DNA of 64,000 bases, from positions 2,204,277 to 2,268,276 of the forward strand of contig CATQHS010000001.1 of NCBI GenBank assembly GCA_958296055.1. The letters are read 5' to 3'. How positions within the stretch are numbered: position 1 is the first letter of the stretch; each line of letters opens with the position of its first letter. Source of the stretch: an uncultured Acidimicrobiales bacterium. Lineage in GTDB: Bacteria; Actinomycetota; Acidimicrobiia; Acidimicrobiales; Aldehydirespiratoraceae. Below the pieces are notes generated by a model. The model did no database searches and had not been told where the DNA came from. It was given only the letters and a program-made list of their open reading frames with translations. Below are positions 57,073 to 64,000 of this stretch, one piece after another. The translations under genes were made by a program, and so were the position numbers.

Positions 57073-58596
57073 ATGGCGCCTGAGCCGGCGGTGGCCGGTC
57101 GGAGGCTCCGGCCCGACGCCTCTCTCCGCCGCCGCGACCGGGGCCGGGTGCTGGCGGGCGGCTCGCCGACGCGGATCTTCCGGCTCACCGCGGCCGGCGC
57201 CGATCGGGTGGACGGCTGGCTCCGGGGCGAGCGGGTGGGCCGGGGCCGGGCCGAGTCGGCGTTGGCCGCCCGGCTGGTGGACGCGGCCATGCTCCATCCG
57301 GTGGTCGAACCCGCCCCCTTGGACGACGTGACCGTGGTGGTGCCGGTGCGCGACGACCCGGCCGGATTGGAGAGGCTGCTGGCCGGTCTGGAGCGGGCCG
57401 TGCCGGTGATCGTCAGCGACGACGGATCGGCCGACCCCGCCGCGACGGCCGCGGCCGCCGACCGCCACGGCGCCGCTGTGGTGATCCGGCCCGCCGGTGG
57501 CGGCTCCGATGCCGATCCGCCGGCCGGTCGCCGCGGCCGCGGCCCCGCCGCGGCCCGCAACGCCGGACTGGCTGAGGTGACCACCGGGGCGGTGGCTTTC
57601 GTGGACGCCGACGCGACCGTCACCCCCGCGGCCCTCGCCGTCCTGGCGGGCCACCTGGCCGATCCGGCCGTGGCCGCGGCCGCCCCCCGGGTTCGCAGCC
57701 GGATCGACGAGCCCGGCCTCCTGGCCTTCTACGAGTCGGTCCACTCGCCGCTGGATCTCGGCGCCGAGCCCTCGCCGGTGGGGCCGGACCGCCGGGTCCG
57801 CTACGTGCCGGCCGCGGCGCTGATGGTGCGCACGGCCGCGGCCCGAGCCGTCGGCGGGTTCGACGCCGCCCTCGGTTGGGGAGAGGACGTCGACTTCATC
57901 TGGCGGCTGACGGCCGCGGGCCACACCGTCCGCTACGACCCGGCCGCGGTGGCCTGGCACCGGCCCCGGCCGAGCTGGTCGGCCTGGTTTGAGCAGAGGC
58001 GCCGATACGGGGCCTCCGCGCCGGAGCTGGCCCGCCGCCACGGTCGGGCGGCGGCCGCGGCCCGCTGCCCTCCTTGGAGTCTCGGGGTCTGGGGCGCCGC
58101 GGCCTGCGGTCACCCCCTGGTGGGGGCCGCCCTGGCCGCGTGCTCGGCCGCGGCGCTGGCCCGCAGGCTCCGGTCCCGGTCGGTTCCCGGCTGGCCCCGG
58201 CTGGCCGTGGAACTGGCCTTCCGCTCCCACCTCCGGGCTGGGACCGGGCTGGCCCGGGCCCTGACGCGGGCCTGGTGGCCCGCGGCGGCGGCCGCGGCCG
58301 GGCTCTGCCCCGGGGCGCGCCGGGCCGTGGTCGCCGCCGCGGTGGCCCCGGCTCTGGCCCACTGGGCGCGATCCCCGAAGCCGGCCGGCCCGGCGGTCGC
58401 CGTCGGTCTGCGGATGGCAGACGACCTCGCCTACGGGCTGGGCCTCTGGGAGGCCATGCTGGCCCGGCCCCGCCCCGGCGCCGGGGCGATTGGACTGGAC
58501 CTGGCTTGGGCCGATCGGACCGGTGCCGCCGTCGGCGATGGCTCCGATCCGACCGACGCGGCCCACGTCGGTGCGGCTACGGTCGGCCGGTCATGA
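57073..58596 (+). CDS. mftF: Mycofactocin glycosyltransferase MftF
   Basis: A 507-aa protein with an N-terminal ~85-residue segment, then a GT2 domain: VTVVVPVRDDPAGLERLLAGL, IVSDDGSADPA (nucleotide-binding DDG), GPAAARNAGLAEVTTGAVAFVDADATV (DxD) and GWGEDVDFIWRLTAAG, followed by hydrophobic C-terminal segments. MftF adds beta-1,4-glucose units to mycofactocin. Length is normal for MftF. The stop overlaps the next gene by 4 bp. Confidence 0.9.
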   Translation: MAPEPAVAGRRLRPDASLRRRDRGRVLAGGSPTRIFRLTAAGADRVDGWLRGERVGRGRAESALAARLVDAAMLHPVVEPAPLDDVTVVVPVRDDPAGLERLLAGLERAVPVIVSDDGSADPAATAAAADRHGAAVVIRPAGGGSDADPPAGRRGRGPAAARNAGLAEVTTGAVAFVDADATVTPAALAVLAGHLADPAVAAAAPRVRSRIDEPGLLAFYESVHSPLDLGAEPSPVGPDRRVRYVPAAALMVRTAAARAVGGFDAALGWGEDVDFIWRLTAAGHTVRYDPAAVAWHRPRPSWSAWFEQRRRYGASAPELARRHGRAAAAARCPPWSLGVWGAAACGHPLVGAALAACSAAALARRLRSRSVPGWPRLAVELAFRSHLRAGTGLARALTRAWWPAAAAAAGLCPGARRAVVAAAVAPALAHWARSPKPAGPAVAVGLRMADDLAYGLGLWEAMLARPRPGAGAIGLDLAWADRTGAAVGDGSDPTDAAHVGAATVGRS

Positions 58597-59705
58597 GCTT
58601 GGACACCGCGGCCGTCGGCCACTTGGTGGCGCGGGCCCGCCAAGACGTCGAGTCCGGCCTGCTTCCGGCTGCGCAGCTCGCCTTGGCCCACAAGGGCGAG
58701 ATCGTGGTGTCGGAGGCCTTCGGCGACTGCACCCCGGCCAGCCGGTTCCACATGTACTCGTCGGTGAAGCCCGCGGTGGCCCTCACCGCCTTGGAGCTGG
58801 CCGCGGCGGGCGCTTTCGACATTGAGGCCCCGGTGGCCGACGTGCTGGCCGGCTTCGGGGCCAACGGCAAGGGCGGCATCACCGTGTCGCAGGTGATGCT
58901 GCACGCTGGCGGGTTCCCCCACGCCCCCCTGCGGGTTGAGGCCTGGGCCGACCGCCCGGCCCGGCTGGAGTCGTACCGGCGTTGGCGCACCGCCTGGGCG
59001 CCGGGGACCGGCTTCGAGTACCACGCCACGTCGGCCCACTGGGTGCTGGCCGACGTGATCGCCGAGGTGACCGGGCGCCACCACCGAGACGTGATAGCCG
59101 AGCGCCTGCTCGAACCGGCCGGATGCCAGAACTGGCTCGCCCTCGATCCGGCCGGCTCGTTCGAGGTGATGGACACCGTGCCGGTCGGGTCCGAGCCCGA
59201 CTTGGAAGAACTGGCCCGGGCCCTGGGGGTGGACGAGTTCCCCGAGACCGAGGTGACCATGGAGGCGCTGACCGCCTTCAACCACCCGGCCCTGCGGGCC
59301 GCGGCTAACCCGGGCGGGGGTGGGATGGCCACCGCCGCCGACCTGGCCCGCTGGTACCAGGCGGTGCTGGGCAACCAGGACGGGCTCCTGCGCCCCGAGG
59401 TCCGCCGGGACGCCATGACCGTGCGCCAGAACCACCCCGACTGGCTCGGCGTCCCGGTCAACCGGTCCCGCGTCTTCGTGCTGGCCGGGGCGGACGGACG
59501 GGCCAACTTCCGCGGGTTCGGGCACGGGGCCTCGCCCGAGGCGTTCGGCCACGGCGGGGCCAAGGGCCAGATCGGCTGGGCCGACCCGGCCACCGGTGCC
59601 TCCTTCGCCTACTTCACCAACGGGCTCGACCGCGACGATCTCGCCCTGGGCCGCCGGTCGGTCGGCATCTCCACCCGGGCCGCGGCCTGCATACGCCCCG
59701 ATTGA
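58593..59705 (+). CDS. Serine hydrolase of the beta-lactamase/esterase family
   Basis: A 370-aa protein with the active-site motif YSSVKPAV (SxxK), a Tyr motif in FEYHATSAHWVLADVI (YxA/N) and a C-terminal AFGHGGAKGQIGWADP (HGG, the KTG-like triad). This is the class C beta-lactamase/EstB-like family, usually esterases or peptidases. No signal peptide is seen. The start overlaps mftF, so it is probably translated with it. It may act on an ester related to the ligase product. Confidence 0.82.
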   Translation: MSLDTAAVGHLVARARQDVESGLLPAAQLALAHKGEIVVSEAFGDCTPASRFHMYSSVKPAVALTALELAAAGAFDIEAPVADVLAGFGANGKGGITVSQVMLHAGGFPHAPLRVEAWADRPARLESYRRWRTAWAPGTGFEYHATSAHWVLADVIAEVTGRHHRDVIAERLLEPAGCQNWLALDPAGSFEVMDTVPVGSEPDLEELARALGVDEFPETEVTMEALTAFNHPALRAAANPGGGGMATAADLARWYQAVLGNQDGLLRPEVRRDAMTVRQNHPDWLGVPVNRSRVFVLAGADGRANFRGFGHGASPEAFGHGGAKGQIGWADPATGASFAYFTNGLDRDDLALGRRSVGISTRAAACIRPD

Positions 59706-59781
59706 CCACCGGACCCTGATGGCGGTTGGGATCGCCGGGCTGGTGTGGCATCATGGCCAACCCGGCGCCCGAGCGCCGACC

Positions 59782-59857
59782 GCTCCCTTAGCTCAGCCGG
59801 CAGAGCGTCTCCATGGTAAGGAGAAGGTCGTCAGTTCGATTCTGACAGGGAGCTCCA
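59782..59857 (+). tRNA. tRNA-Thr (GGT)
   Basis: GCTCCCTTAGCTCAGCCGGC ... with anticodon loop ATGGTAA (anticodon GGT), T arm GTCAGTTCGATTCTGAC, acceptor AGGGAGC, discriminator T and encoded CCA. Confidence 0.95.
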
Positions 59858-59886
59858 GCGGAGCCGATCAAGTTCCGCTTCCGTCC

Positions 59887-59961
59887 CGGCGACGTAGCTC
59901 AGTAGGTAAGAGCGCTCGACTCATAATCGAGAGGTCGACAGTTCAAGTCTGTCCGTCGCTA
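59887..59961 (+). tRNA. tRNA-Met (CAT)
   Basis: GGCGACGTAGCTCAGTAGGT ... anticodon loop CTCATAA (anticodon CAT), T arm GACAGTTCAAGTCTGTC, acceptor CGTCGCT, discriminator A. A G-T wobble at the first acceptor pair. An elongator Met tRNA is likely; CCA is not fully encoded. Confidence 0.92.
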
Positions 59962-60009
59962 CCGGTTCGGTTCCTGACCGGTTCGGTTTCTGACCGGTTC
60001 GGTTCCTGA
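59962..60009 (+). repeat. 16-bp tandem repeat x3 between tRNAs
   Basis: CCGGTTCGGTTCCTGA is repeated three times (middle copy CCGGTTCGGTTTCTGA) directly after the tRNA-Met acceptor. Confidence 0.9.
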
Positions 60010-60019
60010 ATCCTTCTGG

Positions 60020-60025
60020 TACCCT
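60020..60025 (+). promoter_or_regulatory. Possible -10 element TACCCT before tRNA-Trp
   Basis: TACCCT lies 12 bases before the tRNA-Trp 5' end. It could start the tRNA-Trp/secE/nusG transcript. Confidence 0.35.
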
Positions 60026-60037
60026 GAGGCGCTGCCC

Positions 60038-60110
60038 AGGGGCGTGGCTCAATTGGTAGAGCACCGGTCTCCAAAACCGGCGGTTGGGGGTTCGAGTCCC
60101 TCCGCCCCTG
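60038..60110 (+). tRNA. tRNA-Trp (CCA)
   Basis: AGGGGCGTGGCTCAATTGGT ... anticodon loop CTCCAAA (anticodon CCA), T arm GGGGGTTCGAGTCCCTC, acceptor CGCCCCT, discriminator G. CCA not encoded. Directly upstream of secE, as usual in actinobacteria. Confidence 0.95.
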
Positions 60111-60172
60111 CCCATCCCGAACCCCGACCGGCGGGGCCGTGACCGCCGTGACCGTTGCGAGGTGAGCCGATC

Positions 60173-60466
60173 GTGGCCATGAACCGACAGCAGAAGCGGA
60201 TGCTCCAGCACTCGGGAGATCTCGACGCCGAGGGCGAGCCGGTATTCACCGCCCGTAAGCAGCAGTCGTCCGGCCGGGAGCGCACCCCGCCGGTGCAGTT
60301 CCTGCGCGAGGTACGCGGCGAACTCCGCAAGGTGGTGTGGCCGAGCCGCTCCGAGACGATCAACTACTCCATCGTGGTGCTCGTGACCGTGGTGGTGCTC
60401 ACCGCGGTGATCTACGGCTTGGACTGGGTGTTCTCCACCTTCATTCTCGAGCTCTTCGACTCCTGA
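60173..60466 (+). CDS. secE: Preprotein translocase subunit SecE
   Basis: A 97-aa protein with the SecE motif PVQFLREVRGELRKVVWPSRSETINYSIVVLVTVVVLTAVIYGLDWVF: a cytoplasmic amphipathic helix followed by one membrane helix. SecE clamps SecY in the translocon. The N-terminal 40 residues are basic and poorly conserved. GTG 60173 has the RBS GCGAGGTGAG; ATG 60179 is an alternative. It lies between tRNA-Trp and nusG. Confidence 0.93.
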   Translation: MAMNRQQKRMLQHSGDLDAEGEPVFTARKQQSSGRERTPPVQFLREVRGELRKVVWPSRSETINYSIVVLVTVVVLTAVIYGLDWVFSTFILELFDS

Positions 60467-60473
60467 GGCCGAC

Positions 60474-61193
60474 ATGACCGACACGACCGACATCGTTGAA
60501 GCGGCGCCCGCAGATAAAGCCGCGGCCCCCGCAGAAGCCGTCGCCGGGGAGGGCTCCGAGGGGGCGACCGGCGACTCGCTGATGACTGAGGACGATCTGT
60601 TCGGCCCCGGGGAAGAGGAGGAGGTGCCGGCCCCGGTCAGCCCCTTCGACCGGCCCGGGCGCTGGTTCGTGGTTCACACCCAGTCGGGCTACGAGAACAA
60701 AGTGAAACAGAACCTCGAGGCCCGCACCGCGTCGATGAACATGGAGGACCGGATCCACGAGGTGGTCATCCCGATGCGGGACGAGCCCGAGTTCAAAGGC
60801 GGCAAGAAGGTCATCTCCTCCAAGAAGCTGTTCCCGGGCTATCTCCTGGTGCGCTGCGACCACGACGACGAAGCCTGGCAAATGATCCGCAACACGCCCG
60901 GCGTCACCGGCTTCGTGAACCAGAACGGCAAGCCGTCGCCGCTGCGCCGCCGCGACGTCGAAACCTTCCTCGGCTTGGACGCCGACCGGTCCCGGGAGGC
61001 GTCGAAGCGCTTGAAGCCCATCTTCCAGTTCGGCATGGGCGAGACGGTGCGGGTCAAAGAGGGACCCTTCGCCGATTTCTCCGGCCAGATCATCGAGATC
61101 AACGAGGATCAGCTCAAGGTGAAGGTCCTCGTCAACATCTTCGGGCGAGAGACCCCCGTCGAGCTCGAGTTCGCGCAGGTGGCCCGCCTGTAG
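60474..61193 (+). CDS. nusG: Transcription termination/antitermination protein NusG
   Basis: A 239-aa protein with a ~60-residue acidic N-terminal extension typical of actinobacteria. The NGN domain follows ([54 protein letters not shown]) and then the KOW domain ([46 protein letters not shown]). It binds RNA polymerase and Rho. Seven bases after secE. Confidence 0.95.
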   Translation: MTDTTDIVEAAPADKAAAPAEAVAGEGSEGATGDSLMTEDDLFGPGEEEEVPAPVSPFDRPGRWFVVHTQSGYENKVKQNLEARTASMNMEDRIHEVVIPMRDEPEFKGGKKVISSKKLFPGYLLVRCDHDDEAWQMIRNTPGVTGFVNQNGKPSPLRRRDVETFLGLDADRSREASKRLKPIFQFGMGETVRVKEGPFADFSGQIIEINEDQLKVKVLVNIFGRETPVELEFAQVARL

Positions 61194-61282
61194 CCGGCCC
61201 CCCGACCGAGGTTGCGGCTGCGCCCGCCCGCGGCCACACTGCTAAGCCCGTCCCCCGTCCTCCGACCCAGGAAGCGCCCCTC

Positions 61283-61708
61283 ATGGCCCGCAAGCCGGTC
61301 GCCGCTGTCGTCAAGATCCAGATCCCGGCCGGTCAGGCGTCGCCGGCGCCGCCGGTGGGCACCGCGCTCGGCCCCCATGGGGTGGCCATCATGGACTTCT
61401 GCCGGGACTACAACGCCCGGACCGAGGACAAGCGGGGCCAGATCGTCCCGGTGGAGATAACCGTCTTCGAGGATCGGTCTTTCACCTTCATCACCAAGAC
61501 TCCGCCGACTTCGTTCCTGATCCGCCAGGCGGCCGGGCTGGAGAAGGCGGCGGCCGAGCCGGGCCGGGAGTCGGCCGGCGCCATCACCGACGACCAGGTG
61601 GAGCAGATCGCGCTGGTCAAGATGCCCGATCTCAACGCCAACGACCTGGCGGCGGCCAAGGCCCAAATCGAGGGCACGGCCCGTTCCATGGGCGTGCAGG
61701 TCGACTGA
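61283..61708 (+). CDS. rplK: Ribosomal protein L11
   Basis: A 141-aa protein, normal length. [38 protein letters not shown] is the L11 N-terminus and [21 protein letters not shown] the linker to the RNA-binding C-terminal domain. It binds the GTPase-associated 23S rRNA. RBS AGGAAG. Standard order nusG-rplK-rplA. Confidence 0.97.
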   Translation: MARKPVAAVVKIQIPAGQASPAPPVGTALGPHGVAIMDFCRDYNARTEDKRGQIVPVEITVFEDRSFTFITKTPPTSFLIRQAAGLEKAAAEPGRESAGAITDDQVEQIALVKMPDLNANDLAAAKAQIEGTARSMGVQVD

Positions 61709-61737
61709 GCCCGGCTTTAGGGCCGCCGAGGAACCCC

Positions 61738-62439
61738 ATGAAGAAGAGAAGCAAGAAGTACGCCGACGGGTTGAAGAGCTACGACCGCCATCGGCTCCAC
61801 ACCGACTCCGAGGCCATGGAGATGGTGAAGGGCCTGGCGTCCGGGAAGTTCGACGAGACGATCGACGTGGTGGTGCGCCTCGGGGTCGACCCCCGCAAGG
61901 CCGATCAGATGCTGCGGGGCACCGTGGACCTGCCGTCGGGCACGGGCAAAGAAGTCCGGGTGGCCGTGTTCGCGCAAGGCGAGGCGGCCGCGGCCGCCCG
62001 CGACGCGGGTGCCGATCACGTGGGCAGCGACGATCTCGCCGCCGAGGTTCAGGCGGGCATGATGGACTTCGACGTGGCCGTCGCCACCCCCGACATGATG
62101 CCCGCGGTGGGCAGGCTGGGCAGGCTGCTCGGCCCCCGCGGGCTCATGCCCAACCCCAAGTCGGGGACGGTGACCGATGACGTGGCCCGGACCGTGGCCG
62201 GGTTCAAGGGCGGCAAGGTGGGTTACCGCACCGACCGCTTCGCCAACGTGCACGTCTCCATCGGCAAGGCCTCCTTCGAGCCCGACGCGCTGGTGAAGAA
62301 CCTGCGGGCGGTGGTGGCCGAACTGGAACGGGCCAAGCCGGCCGCGGCCAAGGGCAAGTACGTGAAGAAGGTCGTGGTGAGCTCCTCTATGGGGCCGGGC
62401 GTGCGAGTCGACCCCGCGGGTGTCGGTTCGGCCGACTGA
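61738..62439 (+). CDS. rplA: Ribosomal protein L1
   Basis: A 233-aa protein with [20 protein letters not shown], the L1 signature [34 protein letters not shown], and [16 protein letters not shown]. It forms the L1 stalk and can repress its own operon. Starts 30 bases after rplK. Confidence 0.97.
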   Translation: MKKRSKKYADGLKSYDRHRLHTDSEAMEMVKGLASGKFDETIDVVVRLGVDPRKADQMLRGTVDLPSGTGKEVRVAVFAQGEAAAAARDAGADHVGSDDLAAEVQAGMMDFDVAVATPDMMPAVGRLGRLLGPRGLMPNPKSGTVTDDVARTVAGFKGGKVGYRTDRFANVHVSIGKASFEPDALVKNLRAVVAELERAKPAAAKGKYVKKVVVSSSMGPGVRVDPAGVGSAD

Positions 62440-62538
62440 CCGTTACCCTTCCGCGGCAACGAACGCTGACCGAAGACATCCGGTGCGCCCCCCGAGGGTG
62501 CCAATGGGCCGCCCAGCCCGCCGGACGAGGAAGGTGAA
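62440..62538 (+). promoter_or_regulatory. L10 leader (autoregulatory mRNA structure)
   Basis: The rplA-rplJ spacer holds GACCGAAGACATCCGGTGCG, GAGGGTGCCAATGGG and CCGCCGGACGAGGAAGG. These fold into the stem-kink-stem layout expected for the L10(L12)4 binding site. The assignment is from position and gross sequence similarity to actinobacterial leaders. Confidence 0.6.
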
Positions 62539-63210
62539 ATGGGAGACCCGAGACCGGAGAAAGTCGCTGTCGTCGCCGAGGTCCGCGACCGGCTGACCCG
62601 CAGCGACGCCGCTCTGCTCACCGAGTACCGGGGTCTGGACGTGGCGGCCATGGCCGAGCTGCGGCGCTCGCTGAGGGCCGTCGGCGGCGAGTACAAGATC
62701 TACAAGAACACGCTGGTGCGCCTGGCCGTCCGGGAGATGGGCCTGGAGATCGACGACCTGCTGACCGGCCCCACCGCCATCGCCTTCGTGGGCGAGTCGC
62801 CCGACGGCGAGCCCGGCGACGCCGCCGCCGTGGCCAAGGCTCTGCGCGACTACTCCCGGACCCGCAATGATCTGGTGCTGAAGGGCGGGGTGCTGTCCGG
62901 ACGGACCCTTGACGCCGACGGGCTGCGGGCTCTGGCCGACCTTCCGCCGCGTCAGGTTTTGCTGGCCCAGGTGGCCGGGGCCTTCGCCGCCCCCCTGGCC
63001 GGGCTAGCCCGGTTGCTGGGGGCCCTGCCCCGCAACTTCGCCTACGGGCTGCAGGCCCTGATCGACCGGGTCGGCCCCTCCGACGAGCCCGAGCCGACCG
63101 ATGAGACCGAGTCGGAGGCTTCCGACGAGCCCGAGCCGACCGATGAGACCGAGTCGGAGGCTTCCGACGAGCCCGAGCCGACCGATGAGACCGAAACAGA
63201 GGAGACCTGA
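62539..63210 (+). CDS. rplJ: Ribosomal protein L10 with acidic repeat tail
   Basis: A 223-aa protein. Residues 1-175 are a normal L10 (VAEVRDRLTRSDAALLTEYRGLDVAAMAELRRSLRAVGGEYKIYKNTLVRLA; LADLPPRQVLLAQVAGAF). The remaining ~45 residues are three tandem 14-aa acidic repeats (DEPEPTDETESEAS), encoded by a 42-bp DNA repeat. L10 anchors L7/L12 to the ribosome. The tail is not part of the usual fold; acidic tails occur in some actinobacterial L10. RBS GAGGAAGG. Three bases before rplL. Confidence 0.95.
   Translation: MGDPRPEKVAVVAEVRDRLTRSDAALLTEYRGLDVAAMAELRRSLRAVGGEYKIYKNTLVRLAVREMGLEIDDLLTGPTAIAFVGESPDGEPGDAAAVAKALRDYSRTRNDLVLKGGVLSGRTLDADGLRALADLPPRQVLLAQVAGAFAAPLAGLARLLGALPRNFAYGLQALIDRVGPSDEPEPTDETESEASDEPEPTDETESEASDEPEPTDETETEET
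63079..63206 (+). repeat. 42-bp tandem repeat within rplJ
   Basis: TCCGACGAGCCCGAGCCGAC ... GAGTCGGAGGCT occurs almost three times, with the last copy diverging (GAAACAGAGGAG). Confidence 0.9.
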
Positions 63211-63213
63211 CCG

Positions 63214-63594
63214 ATGACCACTAAGGAAGAGATTCTCGACGCCATCTCCGGCATGACCGTGCTGGAGCTGAGCGAGCTGCTCAAGGAGTTCGAGGAGCGC
63301 TTCGACGTGACTGCCGCGGCTCCGGCCGCGGTGGCCGTCGCGGCCGCCCCCGTCGAGGGCGACGGGGCCGTTGAGGAGGAGAAGACCTCCTTCGACGTGG
63401 TGCTGACCGGGCCCGGCCAGAAGAAGATCCAGGTGATCAAGGAGGTGCGCAGCCTCACGTCGCTGGGTCTCAAGGAAGCCAAGGAACTGGTGGACAGCGC
63501 CCCCAAGGCGGTGCTGGAAGGCGTGTCCAAGGACGAGGCCGACAAGGCCAAGCAGACGCTTGAAGCCGCCGGCGGCGCGGTGGAACTGGCCTAG
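63214..63594 (+). CDS. rplL: Ribosomal protein L7/L12
   Basis: A 126-aa protein: N-terminal dimer domain ([28 protein letters not shown]), Ala/Val-rich hinge and C-terminal domain ([66 protein letters not shown]). It forms the ribosome stalk that recruits GTPase factors. After it the strand switches, so rpoB does not follow within this window. Confidence 0.97.
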   Translation: MTTKEEILDAISGMTVLELSELLKEFEERFDVTAAAPAAVAVAAAPVEGDGAVEEEKTSFDVVLTGPGQKKIQVIKEVRSLTSLGLKEAKELVDSAPKAVLEGVSKDEADKAKQTLEAAGGAVELA

Positions 63595-63604
63595 ATCTGG
63601 GGGC

Positions 63605-64000
63605 CTAGATCTGGGACTGCTGGTAGCGCTCTATGCCGATGTCGTCGATCAGGGACTGCTGAGTCTCGATCCAGTCGAGGTGCAACTCCTCGCCCACCAG
63701 AAGGTGCTCTAGGAGCTCCCGGGTGCCGGAATCGCCCTTCTCCAGGCACAGCGCCACGCCGCGCCGGTAGCGGGCGATAGCCGCTTCCTCCATCTCGCGG
63801 TCGAGCTGAAGCTGCTCCGCCACCGTCTCGCCGATGCGCACGCGGCCGATTCTTTGCATGTTGGGCATGCCTTCGAGCAGGATGACCCGCTCGATCAGTT
63901 TCTCGGCGTCCTGCATCTCTTCGATGGACTCCTGGCGGTAGCGGCTGCCGAGCCGCTCGTAGCCCCAGTTCTGGCAGAGCTTGGCGTGGGCGAAGTACTG
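63605..64000 (-). CDS. bfr: Bacterioferritin, C-terminal part (5' truncated by window edge)
   Basis: The frame stays open to the window edge (QYFAHAKLCQNWGYERLGSRYRQESIEEMQDAEKLIERVILLEGMPNM), so the annotated start at 63916 is internal. It matches the bacterioferritin four-helix fold: Met in IEEM at the heme-ligand position, and GEELHLDWIETQQSLIDDIG near the end. Of the ferroxidase ligands I can see the Glu of EEM and the Glu and His of EELH. At the classical His (EEMxH) this protein has Asp (EEMQD). About 25 N-terminal residues are missing. It stores iron and binds heme. Confidence 0.88.
   Translation of the reverse strand, partial: QYFAHAKLCQNWGYERLGSRYRQESIEEMQDAEKLIERVILLEGMPNMQRIGRVRIGETVAEQLQLDREMEEAAIARYRRGVALCLEKGDSGTRELLEHLLVGEELHLDWIETQQSLIDDIGIERYQQSQI

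Noticed and set aside
56281-58566. 761-aa minus-strand ORF opposite the acyl-CoA ligase and mftF
   Set aside because: Antisense shadow; mftF and the ligase carry full sets of family motifs.
59962-60037. rpmG (L33) expected between tRNA-Met and tRNA-Trp
   Set aside because: Only a 16-bp tandem repeat and a short spacer are present; no L33 frame exists.

Overview
The window is a dense, very GC-rich chromosomal segment with short intergenic gaps and many GTG starts. Mycofactocin genes, an NDMA-type alcohol dehydrogenase, inositol-1-phosphate synthase and many apparently leaderless genes (TANNNT about 6-8 nt before the start codon) point to an actinobacterium. A complete System I (Ccm) cytochrome c maturation operon and free-living catabolic genes make the class Acidimicrobiia a reasonable guess, but that placement is inference and no 16S gene is present. 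Layout. 1-6.7 kb: 3' part of an S-layer-homology surface protein, a gamma-glutamyltransferase and a double-domain CoA transferase. 6.7-14.9 kb: a defence and accessory island holding an MNT-HEPN-like nucleotidyltransferase, an AlbA/HATPase regulator behind palindromic operators and long direct repeats, an AbiL-like RloA/RloB pair, an orphan RHH antitoxin, a truncated Abi-like gene, a 40-bp inverted repeat enclosing the AbiL segment, a duplicated 3' end of ino1, and two tandem promoter-linked structured RNA candidates that I cannot assign to a known family. 14.9-24.1 kb: ino1 with a divergent LysR gene, a MaoC-like hydratase, a secreted peptidase, an SDR behind a nested-palindrome operator, an Mrr-type restriction enzyme and a DNA methyltransferase. 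24.2-31.6 kb: ccmABCDEFG and a ccmH-ccmI fusion. 31.7-47.0 kb: a catabolic and transport region with two luciferase-like flavin enzymes, two flavodoxin-fold reductases, an NMT1/SsuB-type ABC transporter with two paralogous binding proteins, two amidohydrolases, a 2-oxoglutarate oxygenase, a UbiD-like decarboxylase, a cupin-XRE regulator and an FAD desaturase-like protein. 47.1-51.1 kb: a tandem ACT protein, an ADP-ribosylglycohydrolase, a BMP lipoprotein and an AAA ATPase. 51.2-59.7 kb: a mycofactocin locus (mftA, mftB, mftC, mycofactocin-type SDR, NDMA-dependent alcohol dehydrogenase, acyl-CoA ligase, mftF, serine hydrolase) that lacks mftD, mftE and mftR inside the window. 59.8-64.0 kb: three tRNAs, secE, nusG, rplK, rplA, rplJ, rplL and the C-terminal part of a bacterioferritin. 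How the parts connect. The mycofactocin locus makes a peptide-derived redox cofactor that serves its neighbouring dehydrogenases. The operator before the NDMA dehydrogenase recurs almost exactly before the SDR 33 kb upstream, which suggests one regulator controls both. The 31-47 kb region looks like uptake followed by hydrolytic and oxidative breakdown of a small, probably nitrogen-containing compound. Tandem micro-duplications at gene ends and starts recur throughout and seem to be a habit of this genome.
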